A DNA stretch of 35,085 bases from NCBI GenBank assembly GCA_001798165.1, contig MGRL01000098.1, positions 1-35,085 of the forward strand, in the 5' to 3' direction. The stretch comes from Deltaproteobacteria bacterium RIFCSPHIGHO2_02_FULL_43_33. GTDB lineage: Bacteria; Desulfobacterota; GWC2-55-46; UBA9637. The notes beneath the pieces were generated by a model. That model did not search any database and was not told where the DNA came from. It saw only the letters and a list, made by a program, of their open reading frames with translations. Both the position numbers and the translations under genes were made by a program. Shown here piece after piece: positions 34,840 through 35,085 of the stretch (position 1 is its first letter; the number at the start of each line of letters is the position of its first letter).

Positions 34840-35085
34840 ATGTCAGATGAACATGTAGAAAGTATGCTGAAGGTTGAAGAGGTTTTTAAGCCTTCAAAGG
34901 ATGTTATTGAAAGGGCGTGGATAAAGGATTACGAAAAGGTTTATAAACATTCTATAGAAAACCCTGAAACATTCTGGGGAGAGATTGCAAAGGAGCTTGA
35001 GTGGTTCGAGCCGTGGAAGAAGGTCTTAAAATGGGAGCATCCCTGGGCAAGCTGGTTTGTCGGCGCAAGATGCAATATTACATAC
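34840..35085 (+). CDS. acs: Acetyl-CoA synthetase (AMP-forming), N-terminal part; runs off window
   Basis: MSDEHVESMLKVEEVFKPSKDVIERAWIKDYEKVYKHSIENPETFWGEIAKELEWFEPWKKVLKWEHPWASWFVGARCNITY. Confidence 0.88.
   Translation, partial: MSDEHVESMLKVEEVFKPSKDVIERAWIKDYEKVYKHSIENPETFWGEIAKELEWFEPWKKVLKWEHPWASWFVGARCNITY

Overview
35 kb bacterial chromosomal window made of ordinary housekeeping genes that is unusually full of small dispersed repeats and toxin-antitoxin (TA) modules. Main content: nadE 3' part, thioredoxin, gmhA-like isomerase, argH, LptM-like lipoprotein, lysA, UbiA/MenA-type prenyltransferase, divergent Ni-CO dehydrogenase (cooS), ArsS-type radical SAM plus AhpD-like partner, hybrid histidine kinase, SAM methyltransferase, REC-AraC regulator, thrC, apgM/proposed homoserine kinase, AAA/DUF4143 ATPase, release-factor-like protein, LPP20-like lipoprotein, cobD/cbiB, two NDP-forming acyl-CoA synthetases around a RhuM-Fic protein and a BioD/DRTGG protein, and the start of AMP-forming acs. 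Two observations stand out. (1) Palindromic or compound repeats sit inside otherwise conserved ORFs without breaking the frame (nadE, cooS x3, cobD x2, acyl-CoA synthetase x2) and also form the N-terminal regions of two lipoproteins. One 51-bp core occurs in two unrelated proteins in the same reading frame, giving RSQE(L/P)APAGFKQG(S/L)GV. (2) Two of three MNT/HEPN-type modules are flanked by a diverged duplicate of a neighbouring gene end: the 3' end of the ORF at 1924-2874, and the 5' end of argH fused in frame to the MNT gene. There is also a matched pair of 141-bp TTAA-flanked MITE-like elements and several multi-hairpin repeat families. No tRNA, rRNA or CRISPR array was seen. All identities were counted by eye and no database search was run.
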